Source: Membranipora membranacea (Eukaryota > Bryozoa > Gymnolaemata > Cheilostomatida > Membraniporidae). From it: a DNA stretch of 64,000 nt. Where the stretch lies: the NCBI GenBank assembly GCA_914767715.1, contig OU612072.1, positions 18,230,001-18,294,000 of the forward strand. Reading direction: 5' to 3'. The notes under the pieces were generated by a model, which was not told the DNA's origin, did no database searches, and saw only the letters and a program-made list of their open reading frames with translations. The number at the start of each line of letters is the position of its first letter. The stretch's first letter is position 1. A program made the position numbers and the translations under genes. Below are positions 22,111 to 34,700 of this stretch, piece after piece.

Positions 22111-25075
22111 TTGTGATAGGTCAATTAAAGTATCGAGCTAAAATTAAAGCCAAATTTGAAGCGCCCTAGAGCTACTCTTATTCCAGACAGAGAAGTGAAT
22201 TGAAGTCTGTAACCTATCAATTGGTTACAATGCCTGTGATTCTAATACAACTGCCGGTGTCACCTAATTGGACTTCCAGGCACTAAACAAAGTCCAACAA
22301 CCTTGTTGGAATTTAAATCTCCACAAATAAGTGAGATTATTTATAGATAACTATGCAATAAATGTATCAAACTATGAACCACAGGCTAATATTTATTATA
22401 GCCACAAGTTCATAAACCACATACAGTTATCAATCGCTTTGTGGTGCATGAGTATTGTCTCAAGCTTATAACAAGCTTTCTGCTAGCCCAATTTAGGGAT
22501 ACCTGCGGTTGGTTGGCAGGAGCTGCCCTTTGAATGACTAAGGAGCCAACTTCTCCTTAGTTCAAGAGTGGTCAGACTTATAAACAATTCTAAGGGTTTC
22601 TCTAAACCTGGAAAGGGAAGCCAGCTGTTCGTCTCTTGAAATTTTTCCAAGGTTACTTGACACATGTGGTTAATTGAGTGCTACCAAATTTATAGTCACT
22701 TTGCAGTGAAAATTATACTTACACTGCTTTCTTTAACAGATTTACAACCAAGCGCTTAACTTTGCTAACTTAGCCACGTGTGAAGAGGCTTGGAGATTTA
22801 TAGAGCAGGAGTTCACAGAAGCAGAGGAGCTTAGTAAGGTAAACTGCTGGAAGAAATACAACAGTAGGTTTTTGTATCTTTAAAGACTACCCGAAGACCA
22901 ATGCATGTGATAGTCAGAGAGTTACTTATGATAAAGTTTTGTCAGATTTGCATGATACAAAAATTCTGCTTGACTATAACATGCATAGGTATTTGAGTAG
23001 CCTTCAAATTTCTTTTCAATGGAAGAGCGTCCACCAAAATTGATTATTTTAATGTTGCAGTGCAGCTGTACCACGCATCCGTTATGCAGACTTGCACCAA
23101 AGGGTGCCAATCACATGAAATTGTATCTTACAGCGGAATGGAGAGGTGAACTGGAAGACTTTTGCATCAAAGAGTCTGAATTCTTTAATCCAAAGCTCAC
23201 TGCTCTGCAGAAAAGTGAGTTAAGATTATTTACTGCTCACCCCAACCATTTTACTTTACATAAACACCCTGAGCTAGCCAAAGTAACAGGCTGACCTACA
23301 TTAAGTACCCTGAGCTTGCTTAACTAAACTGAAGATATGAGATTGATTAGTCGATGTCCATAACAGCCAGGTTTCTGTCCTGTGACAATAAAAGAGGGCG
23401 AAAGAGGCAAAGTGCAAGACGTGTAATTAACCTTAGAACATTACTTGATCGCCCTGTTCATGACAAAGCAGAGGGTGGGCTGTCCCTAAAGAGGGACGCA
23501 AGTTGCCCAAAATCCTGGTACTGAGAGTGTGATACATCCTAGAAAACTAGAATGCATCTATAGAGGTGAGGTGATAGAGGACCTCCTGAACTTGAGTGTG
23601 CAGCAAGCTGCCAGAAACCGAAACATGCACTAAACGCCCATTGGCAGTGATTTGATCTTAGCCAATATGCTGAGAAGCGATCTCACATTACTTGATCGCA
23701 ACTTCTGTCTAGCTTACCAGTGATCATCTTATACAAACTAAGGTAAGCATGTTGGTATTTCAAATTGTTGAGTTTACTGTCAGCTACAAATGAAGTTATC
23801 CGTTTGTTATCAAGGAGTTGACGAGGTGTTGCAGACACAGAGAATCGATGATAGATCTACTCCTAGTGTTATGATATTTGTACGAAACAGGTTATGGGCT
23901 AGTATGCTCAGCAGATGGCTCAACAACCAATCAGATGACCCCAAATCAGAAAGATTTGTATCTCACAACACAAAAGCTGACCAAGCAAGTAAGTGGCAGT
24001 ACATGTGTTCGCTATTTATGCTGGGTGATTAAAGAAGCGGTATATCTAATTATAATCACAACCCAACATAATTTCCTCAAAAAAACCAAAATACTATTCC
24101 TGACTATGTTATTATGTAGCAGTACACAAGGGTCAAAATTCTATTGGGAAAAATTTGCAGCGGGCATTATGCTAAAGACAACAGAATGCCAGGGTCATAA
24201 TTTCTAAGATCAAAGAAACACTCTTTAACTATAAATCAGGACCGTGTCAATTTTGTCAACACAAATGGTGCTAGCACCATATTAGTTATCAATGAGTCTA
24301 TCTATGTACAAGTTACAAGCTGTTATCAAAAGTATATACAATTTAGAAAGTCATATTTTCCCTACCTGACTTTGAGTTTTTTTATCGTTCCTCTTTTTTA
24401 CACACGTCACGTTATGCGCGGAAGGAAGCAGAGTCTGTGAAGACACAGTTTAGAGAGGGAGAACTGAATATTCTAGTAGCCACTTCTTTACTATCAGAAG
24501 GTATAGATATACCTGAGTGTAATGGATTCATCAGATATAGGTTTGAAATTGATGTCATCGATGTCATTGCTGTTCATGAAGTGGACGCAGGATTTGGTTT
24601 TGTGTTTCTTGTTCAAGGCCGTCAATATGAAAATACAGTGAACATGCATTTTGTCTCTTATCAAAGGATTTCCAGATAATAGAGCAGTTTTTTGTTATAA
24701 AAATGGATATAGTGTAGCTTTATACTGTTACCTTCAGCCCTCAACCTGATATCTTTTTTTTTTGATTGATTTGTTTTCTTTGCTGCTAAAATCCATAACA
24801 GGTGATACAAATTTTATAAAGCATGCATTACAAGTTAATAAAACTAAAAAAGTACTTTCATAAAAAGACAATTTTCCAAATGTTCTGGGATCAAACCCAC
24901 AAAACTTTCATTGAGAGTCAGATTTTACAGAATACTAAATTATCTAATGTGATCTGTTCTTTATCTGATACTTAGGTCGAGCGGGAGCTGAGAACGGCTA
25001 AGTGATAGCCATTGTAGATGAAACAAATCACAGACAGATCTTAACTAACAAGCCGAAAGAGAAATAAAGGACTGA

Positions 25076-28000
25076 GTCCCTCACTAACATCAGAACTAGG
25101 CTTTGTACCAACAGTGACAGTATTTTAACTTAACGGAAGCAAGCTGTATCATCCAGTTTTTCTGCTTGTTCAGTTTGGAATATGTTCTGGTGAAGGTGTT
25201 TATAAGATGGATGGTTATCGGCCACGATTTACACAGTATCAACTTCATGTCTCACATGACTGTGGATGTTAAAACTGGGATACACATATTTGTGGTCGGG
25301 TTTCAGGATTAAACAAAGAAGATATCAAGAAGGGAATTCTTCAAGCCGATCAGTGTGTCTTTCGTCAGAAAACAACTCCCATTTGCATTTCAAGAACAGC
25401 CATCCGGCTGTGTGCAGAAGCTACTATAAAATGCAAAAAATACTGTACCGGGTAAGAGGGTCAGTATAATTAAGCTACACACTATTTTCACATGCATCCG
25501 TATCCTTTGTGAGCTTTGAATGGCAACTTGAATTCATCCCAAACAAGGATTCTTATTCAACTTTGTTTACCATCTGACTCTCAACTCAAATTCGCAGGAG
25601 AACATCGAATTGCTATCTGAAAACACGAAAAATAATTGTTTGCGCTTAACAAAAAAGTCTAAACATAATGGCTTGTGCTAAACACAATTGATGTCAAACA
25701 TTTTTATGTTCTCTAAAGTTAAACTAGTTCCAATACGCCCCTGTGCATGATTATAGTATCTCACAGTCTAATCAACCTGTGAGCCATCAATTGATTGATA
25801 AACATTTACTGCATTAGATGACCTTGACTGATCATTGACTAACAACAAGACATTTTTGTGTAAATATTTTTAATTTTCACACACACACAGAGTTGAAGGA
25901 TCGCTGAGCAATCCATATTAGTATTTAATATCCCATCATCTGAATCTTGACCCATATTATTTTCTCAAGAAAGTCAACCAATCAGACGATGCTCTTATGG
26001 ATATCAGCAGGGCCAATCGACGGTATGTTTTGTCTCTCTTTCAAATGGATCTGCGAAATGAGGTTTTGGAATGGTGGTGGCATCAATAAATAATCATTCA
26101 GAAACAGAGTCTTTTTGTCAGATGAAAGTTTATGGGGAAAGCTTTTTGTAGAAACCGTCTCTCAAGCTAAGAAATATCATACAATATTATATATCACTTG
26201 TCTTGTTATTCACAACAATAGCTGTAAAGAATAACTTCTACATTCAGGCATCATTGAGCAGGCTCATCTAGTTTGCCCAAGTGAAGAAGATAGAAAAACT
26301 CTGCTGTTTGAAAATCAACAGAGAGCGTAAACTGGAACATCAAGGCTTTGAAATTTGCATCTGCAGGTTTGTATTGCGGTATTGATGTTATTTGCATGTG
26401 TCAGTAACGCGTGGTAGTAGCATTGTAAGGAAATCCTTCTCTTTGCTCCCTTTAATGTTTATGAAATGAGAATCCTAGTACGGTACATCAGATACTGTGT
26501 TACACTGTGTACTTACAGCAGTGAAAGTTTTACGACCAAGCTGATGTTTTCGTTTTGCATGCCGAATAGTTTTTGAATTTCTGTGGTTCTAAACCAATTT
26601 GGTTAGAGACACAATATGAAAAGTATAGAAGTTGAAACGGTTTATGACCTAAAAGCTATACTGGTGTCTATTTTGACTATTAATTCATAGTTTATAGCAC
26701 AGTTTTTAACATATTATAATGATTGATTTTTTTAGAAATGTAGATTTCTTGAACTCCGAAGCAGTAGCCTATAAAGAAGTGACCAGTAGGTTTATGATAC
26801 AAAAATTGCAGCAGGAGAGGCTCAGACAGCGCGTCGACGATCTACCATGTTTTTATTCATTACATCCGGGGTCATCTTACCAACCATCAACACATGCTGT
26901 CTGCCTTTTGAATAATAAACATGTGAGACATTCAACTTGACTTGATGTAAATGCTTGATTCTATTACAAACGTTCAAGCGGGTGAAAGAAGCTTGTATAA
27001 GCGTGTTCATTCATTTTTTGTTCTCTGTATAAATTTGTCATGACTATACCTTTTCTTATTTGGACCTCAGATTTATTTCATTGAGAACAAAAGGGGAATC
27101 TTTAATTATAATAAAATAACTAAATCTACTGTTCAATTGTGATTCCAAATATCTCTGAAAAAAGGATTGATTATCAAAAGTGCTTAAAAATCGATAAGAT
27201 GAAAGTTTCTGTAAATAAGGTTTGTTCTTGATCTATTAAACTTTAGCTAGAACTTTAATATTGTGAGTTAATCATTTAAAAATAATTTTTTTACTGTTGA
27301 TTGATTGAAGGAGGGACAGCAAACTCTTCATTGTTATGTATTTTAGTTTAAATAGATTTTGGAAACCATGTCTTAGAGCAAAATAAAGTTTTCATCTGTT
27401 CCAGGCTATGATTTAGATCGATATAAAAGGACAGATACTTACCAGTTTTTGCTGATCGAAATGGTTGGTCTGGGCATAACAACCTATGTTTTCAATTGAG
27501 AACACCTCTGTTGACCTACTTTCCAAACAACTCACAAGTAAGTTAGAACTTGGTAATGTTTCTGTGAGCAAGGTTTTTGCCTAATGAGCCTTCATGGTGA
27601 CAATTAAGATGAATGTGTCAAAGTTGGAAACTCTTTATTTTTCTGTTATCACTCTACACTCAAAAAAGTAAATCATCAAAATTACGTGATTGATATGGAA
27701 TGCCATTTCGAAATAAATAATCTTCCATGGATTTTCACAAACTGTCATTCAAATGCACAATAAAGAGTATGGCCAGAAAATTAATACGGAATTTGCTCTA
27801 AATATAAACCAAACAAATAACTGCCAATGTCTGAGAATTCATGCGATTATGTTGACCATACAATAAATACATGTTCAAACTGCAAACAGTAAGTCAATTT
27901 AGAACATTCAGCCAGTTCACCTTGCAAAATGTGATAAAGTCAGTTATATGATCATTCATTGATTTAAATAGAAAAAAGGAATGTTCTAGAACTGTTTTGG

Positions 28001-28510
28001 ATGAAAAGTATAATCATATTATGTGATTGGAATGTGTGTAACCACGTGAGGCACACACATGAAACTTACACAGAGTGTAAATGTTGATCAAACTACTCCG
28101 AATATCAAATCAAAAACAAATCATAATATTCTTATGAAGCAAGGATGCCGCATATAATATGCCGGTTTAAACTCCAAACAGTAAATCAAATCAGAAAATT
28201 CAGCCAGGTTCACATAAAAATTTGTGATGAAGTCAGCTATAAGATGGGTCATTGTTTCAAATAGTCAAGCACCTCCATTAATAAAAAGAGAGAGATGATT
28301 GGCAAAATGCACAAGTGTTAGTAGAGTCTATTTACTCGATCATCACACCAATAAATAGATGTCACAGCACAAATAACACAATGAATCATTGATCGCAGCA
28401 AAATATCCTCACATCTTCATACAAAAGTGGTAAATGGTATTCTGTAATCAGTTATGGCACTGCACTGTTACTAAGGTATGATAACCATTCTAATAGCATA
28501 ATGATTATCA
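25076..28510. other. Convergent intergenic region
   Basis: No coding exon is supported between the helicase remnant and the end of the ROCO-caspase gene. A frame at 26,719-26,940 (contains EVTSRFMIQKLQQERLRQRV) is charged and could be a helicase tail exon, but it matches nothing I recognise. 27,840-27,970 and 28,138-28,264 are diverged copies of one segment (around CAAACAGTAAGTCAA), inside what is probably the 3' UTR or flank of the minus-strand gene. Confidence 0.4.
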
Positions 28511-28746
28511 TCACAACAACACACATGTAGTTGATTTCTTGCTGCCATCGACTGTTGGCCTTGATTGTTGTTTTGGAGCTGATGCCTGAGTAGCTGGCCC
28601 AGTCTGCTTTGTGCTCGGCTCAGCTTTTGGAGGGGATTGTTGTATCTGAGCTGATGCCTGAGAACCTAAAGGTGCCAACCTCCATCTAATGATTTGTTGG
28701 CCTTTGGTTGGAGAACTCCCTTGAACTCCCTCGGTACGAATCATAT
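28511..28746 (-). CDS. Last exon: Gln/Ser/Pro-rich tail ending in CVLL (CAAX)
   Basis: Enters in phase from the caspase exon (one base carried, codon GAT) and encodes 77 residues before a TGA at 28511. The tail is rich in Gln, Ser, Pro and Ala, with a repeated QASA-x-QQS motif about every 35 residues, and ends DGSKKSTTCVLL. A Cys four residues from the end with aliphatic V-L and a final Leu fits the CAAX consensus of geranylgeranyltransferase I, as in Rho and Rap GTPases; the nearby KK fits a basic membrane-targeting patch. Membrane anchoring is inferred. Confidence 0.7.
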
Positions 28747-31700
28747 CTAAATATTGAATAATATTATGATACAGATCTTGACCAATTGAGCAATGTATGT
28801 TTTACAGTCTTAATCATATTGGTACAGGGTGAGCTATGTTTTTGTATATGTAACATTGATGAGAGTTCTGTAAAGACAAGATGTTAGCATTCAAACTTCT
28901 ACTGATGTAAGATCTCACCTCGAAGCCAGATGACCTCTTTGATAGGCTTGAAGGATGGTCGAGTTATAGACGATGGATGTTCTTTTGATGTCCTCATGTT
29001 TAGTCCTGGCTTGAAGTAAAGTCTCCGCCCACTAGTGAATGTACATCTCTCTACAGGCATCTGACCTACATAGTTTGCCTTAGATTTTCTACATGTGGCC
29101 ATGTTCTCCTCAGTTCGAAGCACACTGTACGTGTTCACCGCTCGCCGGATCTACAATGTTTGAATGTGTGAATGAGTGAATGACAAGTTAGTATAGCAGG
29201 TAGGCATATTTTGACAATGAGGTACCAGCCTGCAGAGAGTTATTATCATCTTGTGTGCTTAAACCACCCCCATACGGTGCATCTGTGACTGTCCGGTGGT
29301 AAAACATCAAATAGAAGTAATCAGCCTAAAATCTCCTAGCAGATTAACGCTTTCGGATCATGGTGCTGCTTTGAAGCCACAATATTGGCAGTTTATCCGG
29401 TTTAGGGGGATTATAATATATGATTCTTATTAATTGAATAAGTAAATGCGGCTGTTTTATTTTTTTAAACGAGCATTTCTCGTAGCACTCTGTAACTACA
29501 CGCAATCTGCATGCCTGCTTACATTTGCAATTATCAACTGTCTATGACTATTGTCCTGGGACAGATTCATAAACATATTTACACATCATTCATGACTTGA
29601 TTCCTATTGATTGAATGACTGATGTCTTCACCATATCAATCAGTATTCTCAGGACGAATTTGTGAGAAAAATACATTTAAAAGCAGTGATTTGTTATAGA
29701 AATACTAAAACTTGGTAACAATATATTATAGCGGTACAATAGGAAATGTTGAAGTTGGATTCAAGGTATATAGATGATCCCAAAGTGTCCATTCACACCT
29801 CAGAGCTCGGACCAAACTCCAGACATCTAACACCGAGAAGTGATTGGGGGGAACATCACCACAATATACCTACTGGAATCAATTTGACGTCGCCATTATT
29901 AGGCACCTCAAATACTTATTCTATAAAATTTATGAATATTATCTGGAATAGATGATCGTATTGTCATGAAGACTTACCATTTCAGCTAAGGTCTGCAGGT
30001 GATGTATGTGACCATGCTTGTAGAATGTAGCTACAATGGCTCTGATAAATCCTGATCCCAAACTTCCTGTTCTGAATGATACATATGCTACAAACGGAAA
30101 ACAATCTAATTTGACTACAGCCCATTTTTGCATGCATTCAAAGGGAACGATTAATTAACTAACTAACAAACGTTGAAAGCCAGAGTTATGTAGCGTCTCA
30201 AAAATAGTGTAGAACAATGTCAAATATTTTATTTTTGTTCAACGAACAACTGTGGTATATGAAGATAAAAACTGTATCTTCAAACACCAAAAAATATTCA
30301 AGTTTGAATATGTTGCGTTTAAAATGCTTACAATCAAAACTGGCTTGCAGATGAATAGATCAGCAGGTGTTAAATCCTCATCAGCCTTCAAAGCATCTGT
30401 CTGTTCATCCATTGAATTATTTCCCTGCTCCTCCTGGACTTCATGTGGCGCAGAAAAAGCCGTTTGTTCAACAGGAACTGCTTGATCTGTCATCATATCT
30501 CTCTCACCTAAAAAAGTCAGTCTTTTTGGAGCAGGTTTATAATAAACATTATCAAAATTCACTTATCTAGCTTCTCAGGTTGAGCTAGGAAGCTTATGTT
30601 TATCCCTCCTCCAATTATGGAATTCTTTAGTATTTAAACAATAACTTTAGTTGACAAATCAGCAGTATGTTGTAGTGGAAGCGGTATGGGGTGGCATTAA
30701 AGCTTATGAATTTTGCTGGTAACAACTGGTTGCATTTCGTATTCATGTTTTCACTCATATATGTATCTGGACGAACACAAGTCATAGCCATTGATCAATT
30801 AAATTGACATTCAATATATTTAAGTACAAACTGCGTAATAAATGTCAATTCAATTGGTCAATGAGGCTGACTTGTGTTCAGTCAAAATAATGCTTCCACC
30901 CCTCTGAATACCTAACTTATTCCCTTTCGCTGTAAAAAAACTACTGTTTGTGTTTAGTGAAGCGCCTTGTTGGTCAACAGCATACATGACTGTTCAACAA
31001 TTATATTAACAATCCATCAAGCCCTGACCAAAAAATGTCTGAGACTTAATGCGTTACAGTTAACCATACCTCCGGAACAGGCTTGGATGAATATTAGCTT
31101 GGGCTTTCCTTTCATAGCCGGGAAGTTCTTCGGAGAGAAAAGCTTGTACATGTCAGAAAGGCGGATACCTTTGCCATCGGAACCATATATCATCCCTTCA
31201 GAGCCATGTGTAGTTATGAGAAGTACAAACGCACCGAGATCTTTGTGTACTGACTCCCCGGTATCTGGATGTGTGAGTTGGGATTCCTTGTGGATAGTCT
31301 CAACGATGTCCTGTTGTAATGCAAAGGTAAAAATATCAGATAGTTGGAGGAATTGAATTCTGTGCTGCATTGATCCCAGGGATAAAAGGGTCCACAGCTT
31401 CAAAGCTCAACTTTTCCTCAATTAAATAAAACCATTCATGTCTTGCTCACCTATAAATAATTCTGTACGTGTTTGTAAAAAAACATATTTATCTACATTC
31501 CAGGAGGGAATCCCAGTAAAAATCAATTGATATATATAAGAAGTCGTTTTATTTAACGCTTACCTTGGCTGGATAGTTTCTGTGCCCGCCTGTCACAACA
31601 AAACCAAACCTCTCTAGCATCAATTTCATGTTTGCATGATCATGCTCTGATCCCTTTCTCCAACTTGATTGATCTGCCGTTTCGTACTTGTTGGAAATAA

Positions 31701-34700
31701 GTAGTGCTCGACCTCTAGTTTCTGAAATTTTGTATGTCTCTTCCTAAAAGTAAAAGTAAAGAATGTTTCATTCATGTGATGAATCATTTAGTCCCATTCA
31801 TTCCATCATATTGAGATAAGTGAATGAAGGAAAGAGAATGAGTAACTCATCTAAACCTTTGTAATTAGCTATTGTAGGAATCTAGTCATAAATGATAACT
31901 CATTCCAAGCCACACACTTCATGCTCAATATTTCATCAGCAAATTACTTTGACAAATGTTTTGGCAAAAAAGCTTGACTTTTCAAGTTGAAAAAAATGAA
32001 ACATTGCTGCTGTGACTTTCAAAAAGCAAAAACCTCATGCTTGGACATCTTACCTGGTTATGAATCAGAATTGTCTTCTGTAGTGGCATATCGATTAGAC
32101 TGGTGTTACTCCTGATGACTTCAACTATGCCATCAATGTCTTCTTTTGAGGAGAGGAAGTGACCTGTATTTGAACTGTCTAGTCCCTTAACAAACTCTTC
32201 AATGTCTGTCTTCTCAGTGTTTGTCAGTTTGAAACCTGCATGTGAATAGTAATTCATTTTTATGTAATATCTATGTAATTTGTCTGAAAGCAATGATGGG
32301 GTGAGATATTACAAAATTGCATAGATATCTGTCATCTGCACTGCATCCTAGGTAGGAAATATGTTGTATTGTTGTGAGATCACGGCATGGGGTTTTCATC
32401 AACCTGCTCAAGGACAAAGTTATGGGTTTAATCTTAAACACAAAAATCACGAAAAACCTCATATAAAATAGTGGTTTGCCTATCGCTCTGCTGCTCTATT
32501 TATCTTAAATATCATAATGTAAAAGAGGCCTTCCATTATTTTGAATAGCCACACATGGAAGAAAACAAACTTACATGGGAATATGAGAGGCTTCGGAACT
32601 TTTGAGGGTTTTGAGGGTATTCCACCATTGCTGCAGACGACTAATTCAATGCCAGTGAAGTTGTGTAAGCGTTCATCTAAAGGTTTGTCTTCCTTTTCAT
32701 GTGAAGGTGGTGTATACCAGTCTGGAGCTATGACTGTGTGCTGCTGATCTTTGTTTTGAATAAGGCAGTGAGCGCAATGAAACTGACATACGAACTGTGA
32801 GGCGACCCATACCGATTTGAGATGGTTGAGCATATGCTCCATGGTTTCAAAGAGCTGCCTCCATGAAACATCTAGTTTTCGAGCTGAGGTGTTTATCTGT
32901 ATAATGATATGATGTGCTTTACTGTCATGAACAACATTGCTGTCTGTTTCACCGTGTTGAATGGTAGCCCCATTCCTTGCTGCTTTTATGGTATATGTCG
33001 GGTCTGTATGACGGTTGAGGTACGCTACTGTCAGCAGGTGGTAGACATACGATGGAGGGGCTAAGCCGAGGAACTTGATGGTGGCTCGTAGCGGAATCAG
33101 CTCTGTTACTGTTGATTGGATATCGATCTTTAGAGGGGACAGGAATGGGATGATGTAGGCAGCACGTGGCCTGTACCTGATCGGACCGCACAGTAACAGG
33201 AAGTGGGAAAGCAGGGGTATAATATGCTCACAAAGGGAATGATTTCTGTACAAATCTGACAACAGAACCTCATCCAATATTCCAGTGTCTAGGAACTGTG
33301 CTACAAGCTGCCCATACTTCACAGAGGATATCCACTCACCATTGAAGTGAAATTTTCTTTCCTGCCACTTCGTTTCATGATGATGATGAAATAACAATGA
33401 GATGGCATCTGTTATAGCTGATATTCTGTGGAAGACAATTCCACAAAGTGCTGCACTTTCCTCGAACCAGAGAATTTGACCTCTAATATGCATATATCGG
33501 AGGATGTAGATGAGAGTTTCTACCTCAGGGAATTGAGACTCGATGGCTTCAATAGGAATGAATGCAACGTCTTCTCTGCTGTCAAAAAATATCCGCACTA
33601 ACTCCCAGAGCTGTGGGATGTTGACAATGTTGTCCTCGCAACGCTCTGCCAGTGACCTCAATAATGAAACTAAGTTTCCTGTTTCATTTGAATCTGCCCC
33701 TAAAGTGAATATATCATCTTCACTAAATATTGCGTGATTGGCATTTAACTGGAAGTGCTTGATTTCACAGAATTTTCCGGAGTTCTTTGAAAATTCCTTC
33801 TCCCCGATATACATTTCCTGACGTAATTCTTCAACAGCTTTCATCAAATGCTGTTGACGCAGGTTGGAGTGTTCACTGCTTAGTTTGTCTTTGTGAGTCA
33901 GTACCAGTAAAGGAGGACCAAGCCGGGGACAGGGTAGGTATAAGTGTGAGAGGTAGTCCATGCAAAGTTGACGGGTAGCCGTTTTGGGATCTGATGAACT
34001 GCAATGTTGGTCAAACTGTTCTAAATTGACGACTACTATAGGGATATAGTTGTCCTTGATTGTCAACTGATATGTCAGATGGTAGACTGTGTCACCACCA
34101 AAGTCAAATATGTTCAACTTCTTCTCATCTATATCAATTTCCGTGACCTGGAATACTCTTGTCGTTTCATCTTGAAGAGATGTATTGTGACGGTAAGTGA
34201 GCACACGCTTTTTGTCCCTCAGACTCCGAATCAAGCTGGTTTTTCCAGCTTTCTTGTTCCCAATTACGGCTGCTGATATCATTGGTTGCTCATAACTACC
34301 ACTCTCAGACAAATCATGATAAAAGGCTCGGATTGCTTCAATACCCTGCCTACACACATCATACGGTGGGGAGATGAGACTAGTTCCATAGCACTCAATA
34401 AAGTTCAACCTTTGAAGTGACACGATTCCTGGATGTAATGATCTGAGTAAGTCATTGCCGGCTAGGTCCAATTCCTCTAGGCTTGTAAGCCTCATCAGAA
34501 CACGAGGGAAGGATTTGAATTTGTTTTCTTTCATGCGGAGCAGCGTCAATTGTGCTAAATTGCCAAAGCTACAAAAGAACACTGAAATATGGATTTTATG
34601 CATCTTTGGAGATTATGAGTGAAAACCACCCTGTAGTTCATCATAGTTATTATCTGACTGACGGAAACATTTAAAGCATTTTATTACATGAGCTTAATGT

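Larger units (their letters stand above)
19536..25075 (+). pseudogene. RIG-I-like helicase (RLR) exons, incomplete
   Basis: Recognisable exons: 19536-19631 (DPFSEYLKQEI), 22740-22838 (IYNQALNFANLATCEEAW), 23061-23214 (ends FFNPKLTALQK), 23815-23988 (SVMIFVRNRLWASMLSRWLN), 24432-24540 (FREGELNILVATSLLSEGID, helicase motif V) and about 24976-25065 (GRAGAEN, motif VI region, then VIAIVDE). The order matches the helical insert and second RecA lobe of animal RIG-I/MDA5/LGP2 ATPases, which sense viral double-stranded RNA in the cytosol. Phases agree from 22740 through 24540. The exon expected between 19631 and 22740 (the GTQ-x-YE region) and the one between motifs V and VI are not found. An in-frame TAA follows GRAGAENG, and no CARD, Walker A, DEAD-type lobe or C-terminal RNA-binding domain is visible. 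It is best read as a truncated or decayed RLR copy; a real gene with poorly assembled exons is the alternative. Confidence 0.6.

Noticed and set aside
26719-26940. Charged 73-codon frame as an RLR C-terminal exon
   Set aside because: It lacks the Cys pairs and other marks of the RLR regulatory domain and has no phase-matched partner.
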